From assembly GCA_030247885.1 (NCBI GenBank), contig JAPDRO010000025.1:248001-312000 (forward strand): 64,000 bases of DNA, in the 5' to 3' direction. The position numbers and the translations under genes are program-made. The notes under the pieces are model-generated. The model saw only the letters and a list, made by a program, of their open reading frames with translations, was not told the origin of the DNA and searched no databases. The stretch is from Taxawa tesnikishii (nom. ined.) (lineage: Eukaryota; Ascomycota; Dothideomycetes; Dothideales). This document shows positions 11,001 to 23,472 of this stretch, in pieces (within the stretch, counting starts at the first letter, position 1; the number at the start of each line of letters is the position of its first letter).

Positions 11001-11329
11001 CTATGAGGAGCTGTTGGGTCTCCTCATGCCGGATACCTCCAGGAGACAGAGACCTCATTGAAGCATCAGCAGCTAGCTGGCCCTTAGAGAGATATTGTCT
11101 GGGCTATACTTACACATGTGAATAGAGAACCCAGCATCTTCCCTCAAGTCTTTGCCCATCGAGTGATATGAGTGTCCAGTGGATTTCATGATTGTTGAGT
11201 TCGTTGGACAAATCCATTCATATTCTCCTCTCTACACGCCCATTGTTATGGACGAAGGGTGTGCCACAAAAACGCGCCCTTCCCTACTACCGCATCCCGT
11301 GCCCCTTCTCTACCACCATCCGCTCATCT
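11001..11329. other. Intergenic, no gene seen
   Basis: This is 3' flanking sequence of the H-protein gene and the tail of the deaminase relic. Confidence 0.4.
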
Positions 11330-12060
11330 CTAAAACGCACTCTCCAGTTCGGTGAAGTCCTTGTACGCCTGCGCATCCATCAGACCCTCCAGCTCGTCCT
11401 TGCTCTTCACCCTGATCTTGGCAATCCATCCTTCTCCCTCAGGGCTCTTGTTGATGGTGCCCGGCTTGTCTTCCAACAAGCTGTTGCCCTCTGTAATGGT
11501 TCCTGAAACAGGAGTCATGATGTCGGACGCGCTCTTGACAGACTCGACGGCACCAATGGAATCGCCTGCGCTCACTTCGAGGTCGGCAGTGGGTAGCTCG
11601 ACGAAGACGACGTCGCCAAGGGCGTTCGCAGCGTATTCCGATACGCCAATTGTGCCTGTTTTTGACAGGGTGAATTAGCTATCGGTGGGAAGCTGGGGTC
11701 TCGAATAGGGACAGAGAGCAGGCAGTAGGTCGGTCAATGGGGGACGTTCAAGCACGGGAAACGATGTAACGAGATTGCTTGCAGAGAAGCAAGGCGCATA
11801 CCAATCTCTCCGTCGTCAGAAAGCTCAATCCACTCGTGATCTTGCGTGTACTTCTTCACCCAAGCTGCGATCACCTGATCAGCCAATCTTTCCTGACGTC
11901 CACTGCTCCGAGCAGCAGCAATGAGCTACTCACGTGCTCGCACGCTGGAGAACCGGCGCAGAGGTGCACTTCGCCGGCTGCATTGAGCGGCCAGATTACG
12001 CCTGGGCACAGCCCTCATCATGGAGCGCCCGAGCACGGTTTCTGCTAATATGGCTGCCAT
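11330..12060 (-). CDS. GCV3: Glycine cleavage system H protein, mitochondrial
   Basis: This lipoyl carrier shuttles the aminomethyl group of glycine between the P, T and L proteins in the mitochondrial matrix. Exons on the minus strand are 12060-11934, 11864-11802 and 11655-11330 (516 nt, 171 aa). An Arg/Ser-rich presequence fills the first ~45 residues (MAAILAETVLGRSMMRAVPR). The mature part has KKYTQDHEWIELSDDG, IGVSEYAANALGDVVFVELP and the lipoylation motif GAVESVKSASD, where Lys carries lipoate. The frame is intact. It is divergent from MRP17. Confidence 0.95.
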
Positions 12061-12278
12061 TGTTGGTTGTGCGTAAACGTGGTGAGAGAGAGACAATGGA
12101 TTAAGCTCAAGACAACTGGAAGCTGGCCATGCCATCATACTGCGGGATAACCGAGTTCGCGGCAGTTGCCGGCAAGGGCCAAGCTGCAGGGTTCTTGGTC
12201 CGCCGCAGGACACCTCCGAAGTCTGGCTGTAGAGAGAAATTGCTGGTAGCCTTCTGTTCTTGTCCATCCCATCTCGGC
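12061..12278. promoter_or_regulatory. Compact divergent promoter between GCV3 and MRP17
   Basis: Only 218 bp separate the start codons of two genes for mitochondrial proteins, so the promoters are shared or interleaved. No specific element is identified. Confidence 0.6.
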
Positions 12279-12829
12279 ATGCTGTACGAGTTAATCGGCG
12301 TGGTATGTATATCTTACATTGTGCGTAGGCTTTGAGACACAAAAACGGACTGACCATCCAACTCAGGTCCGCCCGGGCAACTTGGCCGAAGTAAAAGAGT
12401 ACGTCTCGCAACCCTCCTGTTCAAGACCTCTCCCTACACCAAGCGCTACTGCTTTCTCTACGCTCATCGCGTCTTGTTTCGACTTCCCTATACTATAGTA
12501 CTCGACCAGCTGATCACAAGCTCTCCAGAATCGCCAAAACAACCGGCAACATCATCCTAAACTCTGGCGGCGTGGTGCGCGGAATCACAAACTGGGGCAC
12601 CTTCCTCCTACCTAAGCCTGCCCGGAAGCACAAAACCCTCCATCACGTGGGTCACTACTTTATCGTGCGCTTCGACAGCAGCAGCCGCACGCAGCATGCC
12701 GTGAGACGCACGCTCGGTCTAGATCCCAGGATGATCAGGTACTCGGTCGTCAAGATGGGCAGCACATTGGATCAGGTTAAGGACGTGGCGGGCAAGGTGG
12801 AGTGGCCGAGTACTCAAAGGAGCTTCTAG
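12279..12829 (+). CDS. MRP17: Mitochondrial small-subunit ribosomal protein bS6m (MRP17)
   Basis: This is a 37S subunit protein with the bacterial S6 fold. Exons are 12279-12302 (only 24 bp), 12367-12398 (32 bp) and 12529-12829, giving 357 nt and 118 aa. The spliced N-terminus MLYELIGVVRPGNLAEVKE and the LNSGGVVRGITNWG block are diagnostic. The third exon begins after CTCCAG; an upstream CTATAG acceptor is also in frame but breaks the family alignment. The frame is intact. Confidence 0.92.
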
Positions 12830-13616
12830 AGGCTGAAGGCATGGGGGAAGGAAATCTGCGCCAGCGGAGCATTGGGGAAAGGACTTGAGGGGAAAGGATG
12901 TCGTATTCCGAGGGAAGAGGAGCGCACAGAGCCGGCCGGAATGCGGAAAAGTGTATGATACGGAGAGCAGCATTGGCGGCGTTATGGCGCTTGGGAATGC
13001 CGCTGGACAGCGTCGGGATATTGGTTATCCAAACGGAGGATATGCTTCGCTCTCTGCTGGCGAAAGATGCATAGGACTGAGCCAGTAAAGACTACAATCA
13101 CACTTCATGGGAGCCACGCTAGTTGGATGTTCTCGCGTTAGTATGCGTTAGTGGTTTGTATCAAGTCGCCACACGGATCTGGGTGTAGCGATCTCCTTCA
13201 ACGTGCCACGGAACTTGACAACGAAACGCTGCTCGATCAAAATCTAGACAGGAACTTGGCAGATTCAACTGGTATTGGGCTTGGATGTGGGATGGGTAAA
13301 CCGCTTTACCTATTTGAGATCAGCCGAGAGGGTTGATGTAATCAATAAAACCGTATCGAGAAGGAATAGGAAGATATGGGGAGTGTAGCAATCTCGTAGC
13401 TGCGGCCACCGAGGCGGACCTATGAGCTAGGAATCATCCGTTCCAAAGTCACTGCTTTACGACACTATCTACCTCGACAAGGGTCTCACACGACAAAATC
13501 TCACATTGATGGTCCTCGATAGACGAAGATTACGGCACACGGCAGGAACAAAGACTTCATGAGTTCATTTACCTCGACTGCTGTAGTACCGATGGATAGT
13601 TCGATTGCCTTTAAGG
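12830..13616. other. Intergenic between convergent genes
   Basis: This 787-bp region holds the 3' flanks of MRP17 and the Zn2Cys6 gene. No recognizable coding or RNA feature is present. Confidence 0.5.
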
Positions 13617-14746
13617 TCAATATTTGCACCACCCTATACTCCAATCCACCATCTCATCAAGTGGGGCAAAATCAGAACCACAACTATTCAGACCTTCGGG
13701 CTCAGCGTACATGGCCAGCTGCAAGCTGTCGAACGAACCACTGCTTATACTGCTTACGGACGGCAAGCCTCCCACCAACGGATGTGGAGAGAAGCTCGAA
13801 CCAGGTATGCTCGTCGAACTGCTCCTGGATTGCAGCATTGCCAAGGTCTGCATCGTCGTTGCCGAAACCTTTCTGTGGTATTCAAATATCGGCAAGTCGA
13901 TACTCTCAGGCTTGGTGCCTATGAGCGAGTCGTGGCGGCTTTTTGGTGCGGCTTCCGCGTCGTTTGCCATCTTGCTTTCGACAACTGGAGCAATGTGGCG
14001 CATCTTCTTGCGAGGGCTTTCCTGCTGCTCCTGAACCCTCTGAGGCGTCTCTTTCTCCGTGGCCGTGGAGACTTTTGCTGGAGACGATTCGCGCCCCGGC
14101 ACCTTTTCCGTCCCGAGTGCGGCCGCCGTTCCATCTCGTCTTCTTGCATCGACCCCTCCATCGGACTCGAAGAAGAGTGACTCAAGCTCCTCGTCCCGGC
14201 ATTAGTCGGGGAAAAGACCTCTAGTATCCTTGCCAAATCGAAGGCGTCATCGCATTCGGATACTGAGCCGAGGATACGTTCATCGTCCGTGCTACAGGTC
14301 CTGTCGCCATCCGGCTCGAACTCCAAACGTGCTTCGAGTTTCGCCATGGCGATGGACATGTTCCTAACTGCGTCGATGAGGCGCGCTTGCTGGTGCTGGA
14401 GCAAGGTAACATCGGTTGACGAGATGGAGGCCCGACGTTGCGATCGATGGCCGTAAGTGCAGATATCCTGGCGCATCTGGCATGCGTGACATGTTTCTTT
14501 ACCGTTGCACTGTTGTCCCCACGTTAGCGGTTTCTGAAAAACGAAAAAATAAAATAAAAAAATGTCGGGACCAGTCAACAACATGGCTTACTTTGATCTT
14601 ACGGGCTCGACATTGATCGCAAGCGTTCTGCACGCGGGTAGGTCGCCGTTCTGGTATGGCGGGGTTTCCACTTTGCGAACGCAGGTGCAGGCAGTGCCGG
14701 CGGATTCAATTGGGGCAGTTTTCGGCTTTGCCATAAGGAGAGACAT
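13617..14746 (-). CDS. Zn2Cys6 (Gal4-type) transcription factor
   Basis: A canonical binuclear zinc cluster with spacing C-x2-C-x6-C-x5-C-x2-C-x6-C (from ACDQCRARKIK into CNGKETCHAC) is built across an intron at 14510-14591. A basic linker (HRSQRR) and a short helical segment follow. Proposed exons are 14746-14672, 14627-14592, 14509-14219 and 14165-13617, all phase 0, ~316 aa. The 53-bp intron 14166-14218 has a perfect ACTAAT branch site. The first intron (14628-14671, donor GTGGAA) is weak; one missing C near 14636 would equally connect the frames. There is no fungal middle-homology domain, so it is a short regulator of unknown target. Confidence 0.8.
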
Positions 14747-15838
14747 GGTTCTTGGTCGCGAAAAATTACCGATCAATGTATAGATACTGGCTTTGCTTAT
14801 CTAGCCATGCCAGTTTCTTGAGGCTGTTCTGGGTTCTTATCACCATGGCCAAAGCCATTCAAGCCGCGGCAATCAGCCGCTAATAAGCGGTACGTCACAG
14901 CGTGCCCTTGTGTTGTAGTATTCTCCATCCATTAGAGATGCGAATCGGAGAAGAGGTGGGGTGGGATGAGACGCTTGGCTTGAAGCAGTCTGAAAGCATA
15001 TCTCGATGCGGAGGGTTGCCCGCATATGGCAACGGCACTCTCGGCTTGCAATTCTCTGATGTGTGGCCTGGAGTCCCATCAGATCCGAATGCGCATGCGT
15101 GTATGCAGACATTTCGTGATTCTGACGGAAATGTGAGCGGTGCAGCGGCTCAGTGCCCGACTCCGTCTCGTCTCCGTCTGAAACCTTGCCCGGTGTCACG
15201 TACCATGATTGCACAAAGCCACGAGCAACGACTCGAGGCCAGCCATTTTGCGGGGAATCGTTCCTTGTCTGGCCTAGACGCGGAGTGGACTCCATGCCGG
15301 AGACGCTTCCGAGGCGGTTTCATCTTCTCTGTTTAGAACGCCGCGGGACGAGAATCGGAGGCGCGCGGAAGTCTTGATTTTTACATCACGACCGATGCAC
15401 TGCAGCTATTGTCCTTCGTACGGCACGGTGTACTCTCAACTGTGCAAAGCACTCCTTGATGCCGTCCTATCCAGCATTCTTAATTGTCAATCCAATTGAC
15501 TGGCTGATTGACTGCTGTTGTGATGCAACCTTACAACCACGGAGACGCTGTCCAAACTTAAGTGCTAGGCCTTGTTTGTTTCCATGGCCGTGCTTGAGGC
15601 TTAAGGCCGAGCATTGTGTGGTTTCTACAAGCACATACTGGCTGTATGCGGACAGCAGGCAAACAGCAGTCAGTCAGGCAGTTGAACGACCTCCTGAGAA
15701 CTCAGTCTCATCCTCGTGATACCGTAGCTGGCTGGAGTGACGGGACCGGCGGAACCGGTGGAACTGGCGGGACCACATTATGTCTGCTGATAGGTACTTT
15801 CTGTCCGTTCTGCACGTAGAAACTATGCTTGCGTGGCC
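14747..15838. other. Intergenic, no gene recognized
   Basis: This 1092-bp region lies upstream of the Zn2Cys6 gene. A 140-codon ORF on the minus strand (14873-15295) has no family resemblance and is overlapped by equally long plus-strand ORFs. Confidence 0.45.
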
Positions 15839-16932
15839 CTAAGTATTTGACGACGCTCGCGCAACGGCGTTCCCAATCGAGTTGTAAGGCCCGCGAGGAG
15901 GAGTAGGCCTTATCACTCGATTGTGAACGTTTTTGTCGTCCTCTCCGCGAGCTGTGTCCGGAGGGAGCCCGCCAAAGGAACCGGGATGAGAGAGTAACGG
16001 CGAGTTCGATATGGTAGAATCCCGATTGGCAGCGGACGCTGGTGGTGTTGTGCGACGTGGTGTTGTGCGACGATCGCATTCTGCGCATGGGCAAACGCGC
16101 TTTGGTAAAGCGTCAGTCAAATCCGACATAGGGAGAGGAACCCTGCTTACCACTGCTCGCGCCCTTTGCTGCTGCAAATCAGCGCGCGATATTGGAGACA
16201 CGGTTGCACGGGACCACATAGCCTTGGACAGCTCTAGACCATGCCCATACCAGAACCTGGTCGCCAACGCGCAAGTCTTCATGAAAACCGAACTTTTCAG
16301 AACCATTGTAGACACAACATTGTCTCGAGGCAAAGTTCGGTTCCTTGGCATCCTTCTGCTCTCGAGGGGCATACTGATATCGATAGCCGTGTTCAATCTG
16401 TCAACCCATTCCAGCATGGATGAAAGCGTGCCCAAAGCCAAAAGGAACTGCTCGCCTTCAGCACGAATCCGTATCACGAAGGCGCGTTTTTCGTAGTCAG
16501 CTGCTATCCCTGCTTCGCCTCCTTGAAGGGTAAAGCTGCGGGTCTCCGATCTCGAGACAGGTCCTTGGGCTTGCTGCGCGTCCACGCCACTTAGCCGGCG
16601 ATACAACTTGGTAGGCCTTGATGGAGTGCGGCGAACGAGGAGTAAGGTTCCTCGTAACTCCACATTGACAGGTTTCCAGCTCCGGTCTTTTGAGGCAGAA
16701 GTAGGACCATCAAATTCATACTTCATCAACAGAGTCGAGGAGTGGTTGACGCTGCAGGAATAGTCTGGGCATTCTTCGTGATCCCCCGTCCAGACGTGTA
16801 AGCGGGTGGAAGCGTCAAGCTAGAAGTCTTTGCATGTAGCTTGATACCGTTGACCACTGTTAATGCCTGAAGGGGTTTGTCGCCTAACTGGGGCGCTCCG
16901 GCGGAAGTAGTCGATGAATACGGTACGGACAT
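15839..16932 (-). CDS. PH-domain protein of unknown function, one frame break
   Basis: The start MSVPYSSTTSAGAPQLG leads to a Pro-rich LTLPPAYTSG, then a pleckstrin-homology domain: EECPDYSCSVNH, a core RSWKPVNVELRGTLLLVRR, and a C-terminal helix centred on MLEWVDRLNTAIDIS. PH domains of this fungal group probably bind phosphoinositides or proteins at membranes. The ~170 residues after the PH domain are low complexity. The N-terminal part and the PH part lie in different frames, meeting at a run of five C on the plus strand (16783-16787). The span is 1094 nt, one short of a multiple of three; a sixth base would give 364 aa. A 44-bp intron is possible but would delete the conserved PDYSC block. 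Confidence 0.6.
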
Positions 16933-19750
16933 CAGGCCGTATTTACGCAGCTCACTCTATGCTTCCGGAGGATGTCGATGCAAGCTTCCTGCCAACCCAG
17001 CACGGTTCAGGACGTTCAGCAGCGAATGTGTCGTCGTGAGAGAGGGCGCTGGAGAAGCGAGTGGAAAACGGTCCTACCGTCGTACAGTCGATGCAATATT
17101 ATGTCGTGTTGCGTAAAACCCCTCTTCCCCATGTATCGTGATCTGGAACGGGTCGGAATTGCTTAATCGATTTCTTTGCTGGTACAAGAAACTCGCGTTT
17201 GGTAGCCAATTGATGGGACGTTCATGCATTGGTTGAGGAGCCTTGGCCAGACGCACGTCACAAGTGTGTCACTGCAATTGGCGGAGAATCGGGATTCGAG
17301 GCGCTAAACCTCATTGTACATGCATGTACCAGACTGCACAGCCTGGCGTCCTGGCCGGACGGTCGATGAAATACAAGTTTCCCCGCTGTCCAAACCTTGA
17401 TTCGAACCGCGGCTCGGCATGGACAGACGGCTCGATAAGACAAAGCACAAACGCAGGGGTCATGGAAGCAGATCTGGACGTGCTTGTACATGAAGGAGGT
17501 GTTGACACAGTACGACTTCTCGAGGGTTTGTTTGAGTCGTTTGGGACTTTGAATGAACGGACTGGTGAGGCAAATGACCGAGAAGTACCTTGCCGAGCCC
17601 CGGCGCTGGATCTGGAACAGAAGGATCGACGCCAAGTCTGCGAACAAGCTTTCCGTACAATCCCACAACGGGCCGCCTCGGGCGGAAGACGTCGCGTCGG
17701 GCTCGTACGGGAGTGGTTTCCACGCAGTCATCATCTCTGGATAGGATGAAGGGCGTTTCACTATATACAATATGACCGTCTCTGTCCTGTGTGAGCGTGT
17801 CAGGCCTGATCTGCAAAGAACCAGTGCCTGTCTGAATAGCCGGGCATCTGCACCGAGCTTACCACTCACTTGCGAACAGTGCTCCCAACACAGCGAGTTG
17901 AACTGGCTCATTGATTGCTATTGTAGGACAGGATTACTGCTTGCGAATCATCCGGAGACCGAAGCATCTCGAGACGCCAGTTTCAGGCGCTACCAAGGAC
18001 ACATTAAACGGACGTCTATTGAGCTGATGAGAAAGGATCAATCTGAGACAGCACAACAGAGTAGAGAAGGGTATCAAAACAGCATGCAAACACCCCAAGC
18101 AACACGCGCCGCTTCGTACCAGTGTGAGAATCTTTCACACCATGCCGAAACGTGTTCAGCAACCCTCCCTTTCACTTTGATTTTCTCCCTGTCGTGATCA
18201 TCAAACGGCCAATGCCGTGCTTCCTCCCCAGTCATGTCGTACATGCGCACCTTTTGGTATACTGCGCGTTCGATTGCTTCACCGTGATCATCTGTGTTCG
18301 CCCCGTTACGGCAGTGCAGCGGAAGTGTATCTGCCGCGCGCGGTGATCTTCCAGGATCCGTGCCCTCTCTTCCTCTCTCAATTCTCTCCAGTCGTGATGA
18401 GTAACCTCGGACGATTTCTCTGGATCTCGGACCCTCAATCCGTATTCTTCACAGGGCCAACATCGGTGCTGGAAGTGGAGTGAAATACCCCGGTTGTGGG
18501 GAAAGCTGTTTGCCAGCCCGAATTGTATCCAAACAACGTAACGGCCAATGTCGATCCGCATACAGATAGATTGACGGTTATATCATTGCTTGACTGGGGG
18601 CACTGTTCCGTTCAACAATGGGATCGTGCAGCCAAGTTTCGCGCGGCACCAGGTGAGGAACGCGTTATAGGTAACGAATCGGCCTGAAGTGTAGCTGAAG
18701 AGGCCCTGTAGTCCTCCGCTTACTGTGGTAGCAAAGCTCCTCCGTGATGAAGGCGACGATATGAAGACGCTGTAACATGGTTGTGGGCTTGATGACAGCT
18801 GTCGGTAAGCCATGCGGATGGAAATAGATGAAGACCAGAAAACAGGCTATATTGTTACGACGCAGGAACGATGTCGGGTTACAGAACCCAGCGGAGGTGG
18901 AACGTTGACTGCGGTGACTCATCAGCGACTGCTAACGGACCCTGTAGTATAACACCCAACTCAAAATTTCGTAGGATGCAGAAACTACGAAGCCGGGCCT
19001 GCAAATCACATGCTTGTTGCTTGCCTGGTCCGAATACTCGGATAGTGTAGCTGTGTGTTGAAAATCTTGCTTAATGAAATGGCCAGCCGTATTTCGGGGG
19101 ACAGGGGTGAGTATCGCTCACATCAGAACAAAGATATTTTTGCCTAATGAACACTGCAAAACTGGGTCAAGTGTGGATGGAATGAGGTGATGCAGCATGT
19201 AGAAATCTGCGTTTGCAAGACGTGGTGACTCGGAAACATTACATGTACTTCTTCTTGCGGAAGCAAAAGGTGGAAGCATTTGTCCCGCAGTGAAGCGTTC
19301 CACGTTCTTTGTCCTAGCTCCAATCTGCTCGATTTGCACTTCGGCAAGATCAACCCAACAGAAGGGATAGGAAAAGCAGACACTAACACTCTTCAAAAGT
19401 TAAAGTGATTCTGGATTGAAAAAAAGCAAGGGGAGAAAAACAGAAAAGAAAAGGACACCAGACCCCTAATCGCGACTCCAATGCGTGTGTAACGTCAATT
19501 TCCTCTCCAACGTTACAGAATACAACATAGGGAAAAGCTGACTCGGAGAAAAGAAGGAAAGAGGAACACTCCTGTTGTTACGGCCTCTCCTCTGGCCCCC
19601 AACGTACAGATACGTAGATCGTGGTGTTTCGTTTCAAAGCCGTTGATGCGTTGCGTGACAGTCTGATTCCGAGTGCGATTGGATCCGTATCCTCGGAACA
19701 GCGCTGTTGCTCACCACTATGGGAGCAACGGTGCCTGGTGGAGGTGGCTC
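16933..19750. other. Long gene-poor stretch
   Basis: This 2.8-kb region lies between the PH gene start and the TEM1 gene end. Overlapping ORFs of 168 codons (+, 17243-17749) and 217 codons (-, 17258-17911) occupy the same DNA in opposite directions; neither resembles a known family, so at most one could be real. I see no RNA gene, transposon remnant or tandem repeat. Confidence 0.4.
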
Positions 19751-20919
19751 CTAGCCGACGGACTGGTACAAGAGCAGCGGCTCGCCGACGTGCTCGATTT
19801 CGGGGATTGTGCAGCGGAGGTCGAAGGCTTTGGACAACACAATCTTGAAGATCTGTAGGTTGCGCAATCATGGTCAGTAATGCTGATTGAATCGACAATA
19901 TTGAATGCGGATACGAACCTTCTGAACGTTGATACTGTGGCTGGTGCTGCTAAAGATCAAACTGGCCTTCATTGCCTTTGCGAATCGCTTTGCCTGGGTC
20001 GCATGAGCACGCGCATCAATTGCGCCAGAACGCCTTCAACGTACTTGAAGACTGATCTCCTCCTGTTCTTCCCTTGGGAAATTGACAAAGTGGTCGTACT
20101 TGGTTCCAACAAGAAAGGGTATTGCGGTCTTGTTGAAGCCTCTGCCCTGCCTGTACCATTCCTTGATGGAGTTTAGTGTGCTCTTGCGAGTGAGATCGAA
20201 CATGAAGAGAATGGCGACGGCGTCGTTGCACACTAGCGGGAGCATGTTGACGAACTCGCGCTGACCGCCAAGATCCCAAATGGAGAAGGTGATTTCGGTA
20301 TTCCGGATACTGATCGTCTTTTCCATAAAGTTCACACCTGTTGCGCCAATCATTAGGAACGATCTCTAACCAAGGCAACCGTGTGATTGGTGCCGTTGAA
20401 TAGTGTAATATCAAACACCCACCCAGTGTCTGGATATAATCCTCATCCCAGCTACCCTCCACGTATTTGACCATCAGACTGGTCTTGCCGATCTGCGCGT
20501 CTCCCACCATGCCTACTTTGATAACCACGCTTGCGTTTTTCTGTGCCTGTTGTCTCTGTCCGTTTTGCTCGCCATATTGCGCGCTATACTCCCCCTCATT
20601 GCTGAGCCCGGGCGCGGGTGTTTTGCGGCTGAGTATCGTGGCCATTTCTGGATTGAGCGTAAGCAGCCTCTTCCGGTGTTGGAGACGGTGAAAAATGCTT
20701 GTACTGTTCAGGAGTGTTCGATGCGGATTGATAGGATCGAGTGAAACCGGTGTCTGAGTAGGATGTCTGCGGCCGCGCGTTGGGTCGGTCGTATTCGGGC
20801 TGGCCATGGTGTACGTTTGGAAGAGCTTGAACGGAGGAGGCAGTGATGGTGTGCATACTCGCATCGTCGAGGGATGAGTCATGCCTACTGCTGTCAAAAG
20901 CGCCCTCTTGGGTGTCCAT
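19751..20919 (-). CDS. TEM1: Septation/mitotic-exit Ras-like GTPase (Tem1/Spg1), one frame break
   Basis: This small GTPase tops the mitotic exit / septation initiation network at spindle pole bodies. Exons are 20919-20423, 20337-20045, 19993-19919 and 19852-19751. The G domain has P-loop [19 protein letters not shown], switch region [26 protein letters not shown], and VGTKYD in the NKxD position; it ends [11 protein letters not shown] Ser/Tyr-rich extension of ~100 residues precedes it ([19 protein letters not shown]), as in other Pezizomycotina. That extension hits a TGA one base out of phase with the G domain near 20598-20640. Exons total 967 nt, one too many, so a single extra base (GCCCGGGC context) explains it; repaired length ~321 aa. 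Losing this function should be lethal or severe, which argues for a base error. Confidence 0.9.
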
Positions 20920-21486
20920 TGTTATTTGGTCGAGGTGTTTTCGTTGGAAGCTCTGCGGATCCGTGGTTGACTGATTCAGGGCGTTTATGAACCCGGGTCT
21001 TGTTCCGAGACACGGCCAGTTCTAATGCTGTTGCAGAACAATGGTCTAGACGAAGCGAGGCGAGGAATGCGTGTTGTGGAAGCTGGATTGCTCCTGGGCT
21101 GCTCCCTTTGCGGTGCTCTAGCCGCCGACGGCTATGTACTGGCGTGTATGCGACTATGGGTCAACGGACCGGCTGGGCATCACTTTCCGCTGAGGCTGAG
21201 GCTGTTACTGATTATGGTATTGGAGTGTTCCTTCTTCAGACAGAGAGTGTTTTCTGTGTCGTTGGTACCGCGTAACCAAAGTTCCTTGATGTGGGTTGTT
21301 GTTCGCGTCTTGTCTTCTGCCCTCGATCGGCGCCAACTAAGGTCGTCGGTCGTCGGAAACTTTGGCGCTAATGAACCCTGTTCTTATCGATAACTGCTGC
21401 ATCTTTTCTTTGCGGTTTGCCAATTTCATGCCGAATACTGCGCCATAATTATACCCTACTTCTTGTGAGCCTACTACACACTCAAA
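20920..21486. promoter_or_regulatory. Divergent upstream region of TEM1 and RRB1
   Basis: These 567 bp between two head-to-head start codons must hold both promoters. No specific element is recognized. Confidence 0.45.
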
Positions 21487-23079
21487 ATGAGCAAGAGAAC
21501 GGCAGAGGAGTCGGACGAAGAGGTTCGAGCCCTCAAATCCGGCCAGAGACCTATGAACGGTCAGGATGGTGACGAGGCGCAAGAATTTGAGGATGAGTAC
21601 GAAGATGAGTTCGAGAGCGAAGACGAGATATTCGAGGCTGGTGTAGATGGCAGACCGGATGAAGAGCGGGAAGCTGAAGAGCGCGAGAGTGCGTACATCC
21701 GTCCGGAGAGACATATCGAAAACAGGTTACTGAGTATCATCGACAGATGGCATGGACGTAGACCAGGATACCTTCATAGTCGGGCGAAACAAATTGGACG
21801 CTGGACAAACGCTTGCGCCTGATCTTTCTACATACGATATGTTCCACACTCTGGAAGCACCGTGGCCATGTTTGTCCTTAGACATCGTGAAAGACAATCT
21901 GGGAGACAACCGCAGATCGTACCCCGCCACAGTCTACGCAGTCGCAGGCACACAAGCTGCAAGTGGGAGAGAGAAGGAGAACCAGGTTATGGTTATGAAG
22001 CTCAGTAGCTTAAGTAGAATGGATGCAGGGCAAGAGTCGGAATCAGAAGACGATGACGATGATGATGAGAGCGCAGACCCGATCTTGGAGACCAAGTCGA
22101 TTCCTCTTACGTCTGTCACAAACCGGATACGTGCACACCAGACTCCTCAGGCTAGCTCCTCGAGTCCTCCCACCACTCTCAGTGCGGCCATGACCGAAAG
22201 TGGCGACGTCCTCATACACGACATTACCCCTCACCTTGCTTCTTTCGATGTCCCCGGTACTACCATCTCTCCTCAACAAAACAAGCCAGTTTGCACGATT
22301 CGCACGCACAAGAAGACAGAAGGATACGCCCTGGACTGGTCTCCGAACTTCCCGTCCGGCAAGCTGTTGACAGGAGACAACGACGGCCGTATCTTCGCGA
22401 CAACACGGACAGACGGCGGTGGATTTGTCACCGACACGACTCCCTTCACCGGCCATGCCAGCAGCGTGGAGGACTTGCAATGGTCCCCCAGCGAGCGCAA
22501 CGTTTTCGCATCTGCGAGCAGTGACGGCACAGTCAAGGTCTGGGACGCACGGTCAAAGTCGCGCAAACCCGCCGTGAGTGTCAAAGTCAGCAACCACGAC
22601 GTTAATGTTCTCTCCTGGTCACGACTCACAACACATCTTCTGGCCTCCGGCGCCGACGACGGCGAGTGGGCTGTCTGGGATCTGCGGCAATGGAAGCCAT
22701 CTGGTAATACGTCCACTAAGCCTACGCCTGTCGCAAACTTTAAATTCCATAAGGAGCAGATCACGAGTGTTGAGTGGCATCCGACGGACGACAGTATCGT
22801 GGCGGTTGCAGCGGGTGATAACACACTTACCTTGTGGGATTTGGCTGTCGAATTGGACGACGAGGAGAGCAGATACACAGCGGGCGTGCAGGACGTGCCA
22901 CCTCAGTTGCTGTTCGTGCACTACATGGAGCAGGTCAAGGAGGCACATTGGCACCCGCAGATCCCTGGAACGGTCATGGCTACGGGTGGGAGTGGATTTG
23001 GGTAAGTTTGTTAAATTATTCGAAAACACAATAGAAGGCTAACCTCAGTTACAGAGTGTTCAAGACGATCAGCGTATGA
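21487..23079 (+). CDS. RRB1: Ribosome assembly protein RRB1 / GRWD1 (WD40)
   Basis: This is a nucleolar chaperone of ribosomal protein L3 (uL3) in early 60S assembly. Exons are 21487-21688, 21747-23001 and 23055-23079 (1482 nt, 493 aa); the last exon encodes only the final residues VFKTISV. An acidic N-terminal tail precedes the CAF1C-H4-binding-like segment DMFHTLEAPWPCLSLDIVKD and YPATVYAVAGTQA. About five WD repeats follow, with clear VEDLQWSP, VKVWDARSK, WAVWDLRQW and LTLWDLAVE edges. A D/E run sits near residues 160-175. The frame is intact. It is divergent from TEM1. Confidence 0.94.
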
Positions 23080-23472
23080 GCATGGTTCGAAGGCCGATAT
23101 GGGTAGCCAGTGTATCGAGAATCACGACCCAACTGCTGTTCTGGCTTTTGAAGATGCAAATGTTGCATTTGGGCTCTGATCTGTGAGTTGAACTCTTTGT
23201 TCACTACGTGAAATTATGTTCTTCCCAGAGGCTGCCGTGATGCGGCCCGCGTTTCTTGCTCTGAGAAACGACTGAAATGAAGAGTTCTTCGGTTGCGGCC
23301 CCTTCGTCCAATCTTGCTAGCGAAGTTCAAGTCAAGCATCAAAGACGTCTGTAGGTCATTCCGAGGTACTGAGCGGCTCATGTGATGGCGTAGTGTGCGG
23401 ATTGGACCTGTATTGCGCAACCTTGGCCATCCATGTTGGGTCCACCATCTCAACCGCAAGCTGCGTCTGCAG
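23080..23472. other. Intergenic, no gene seen
   Basis: This is 3' flank of RRB1 running into the end of a degenerate gene on the opposite strand. Confidence 0.4.

Noticed and set aside
16741-16830. A 44-bp intron joining the two halves of the PH-domain gene
   Set aside because: It would remove the conserved PDYSC block at the start of the PH domain; a missing base in the five-C run keeps it.
17243-17911. Overlapping 168- and 217-codon ORFs on opposite strands
   Set aside because: Neither shows a recognizable domain or splice structure, and their mutual overlap suggests chance open frames.
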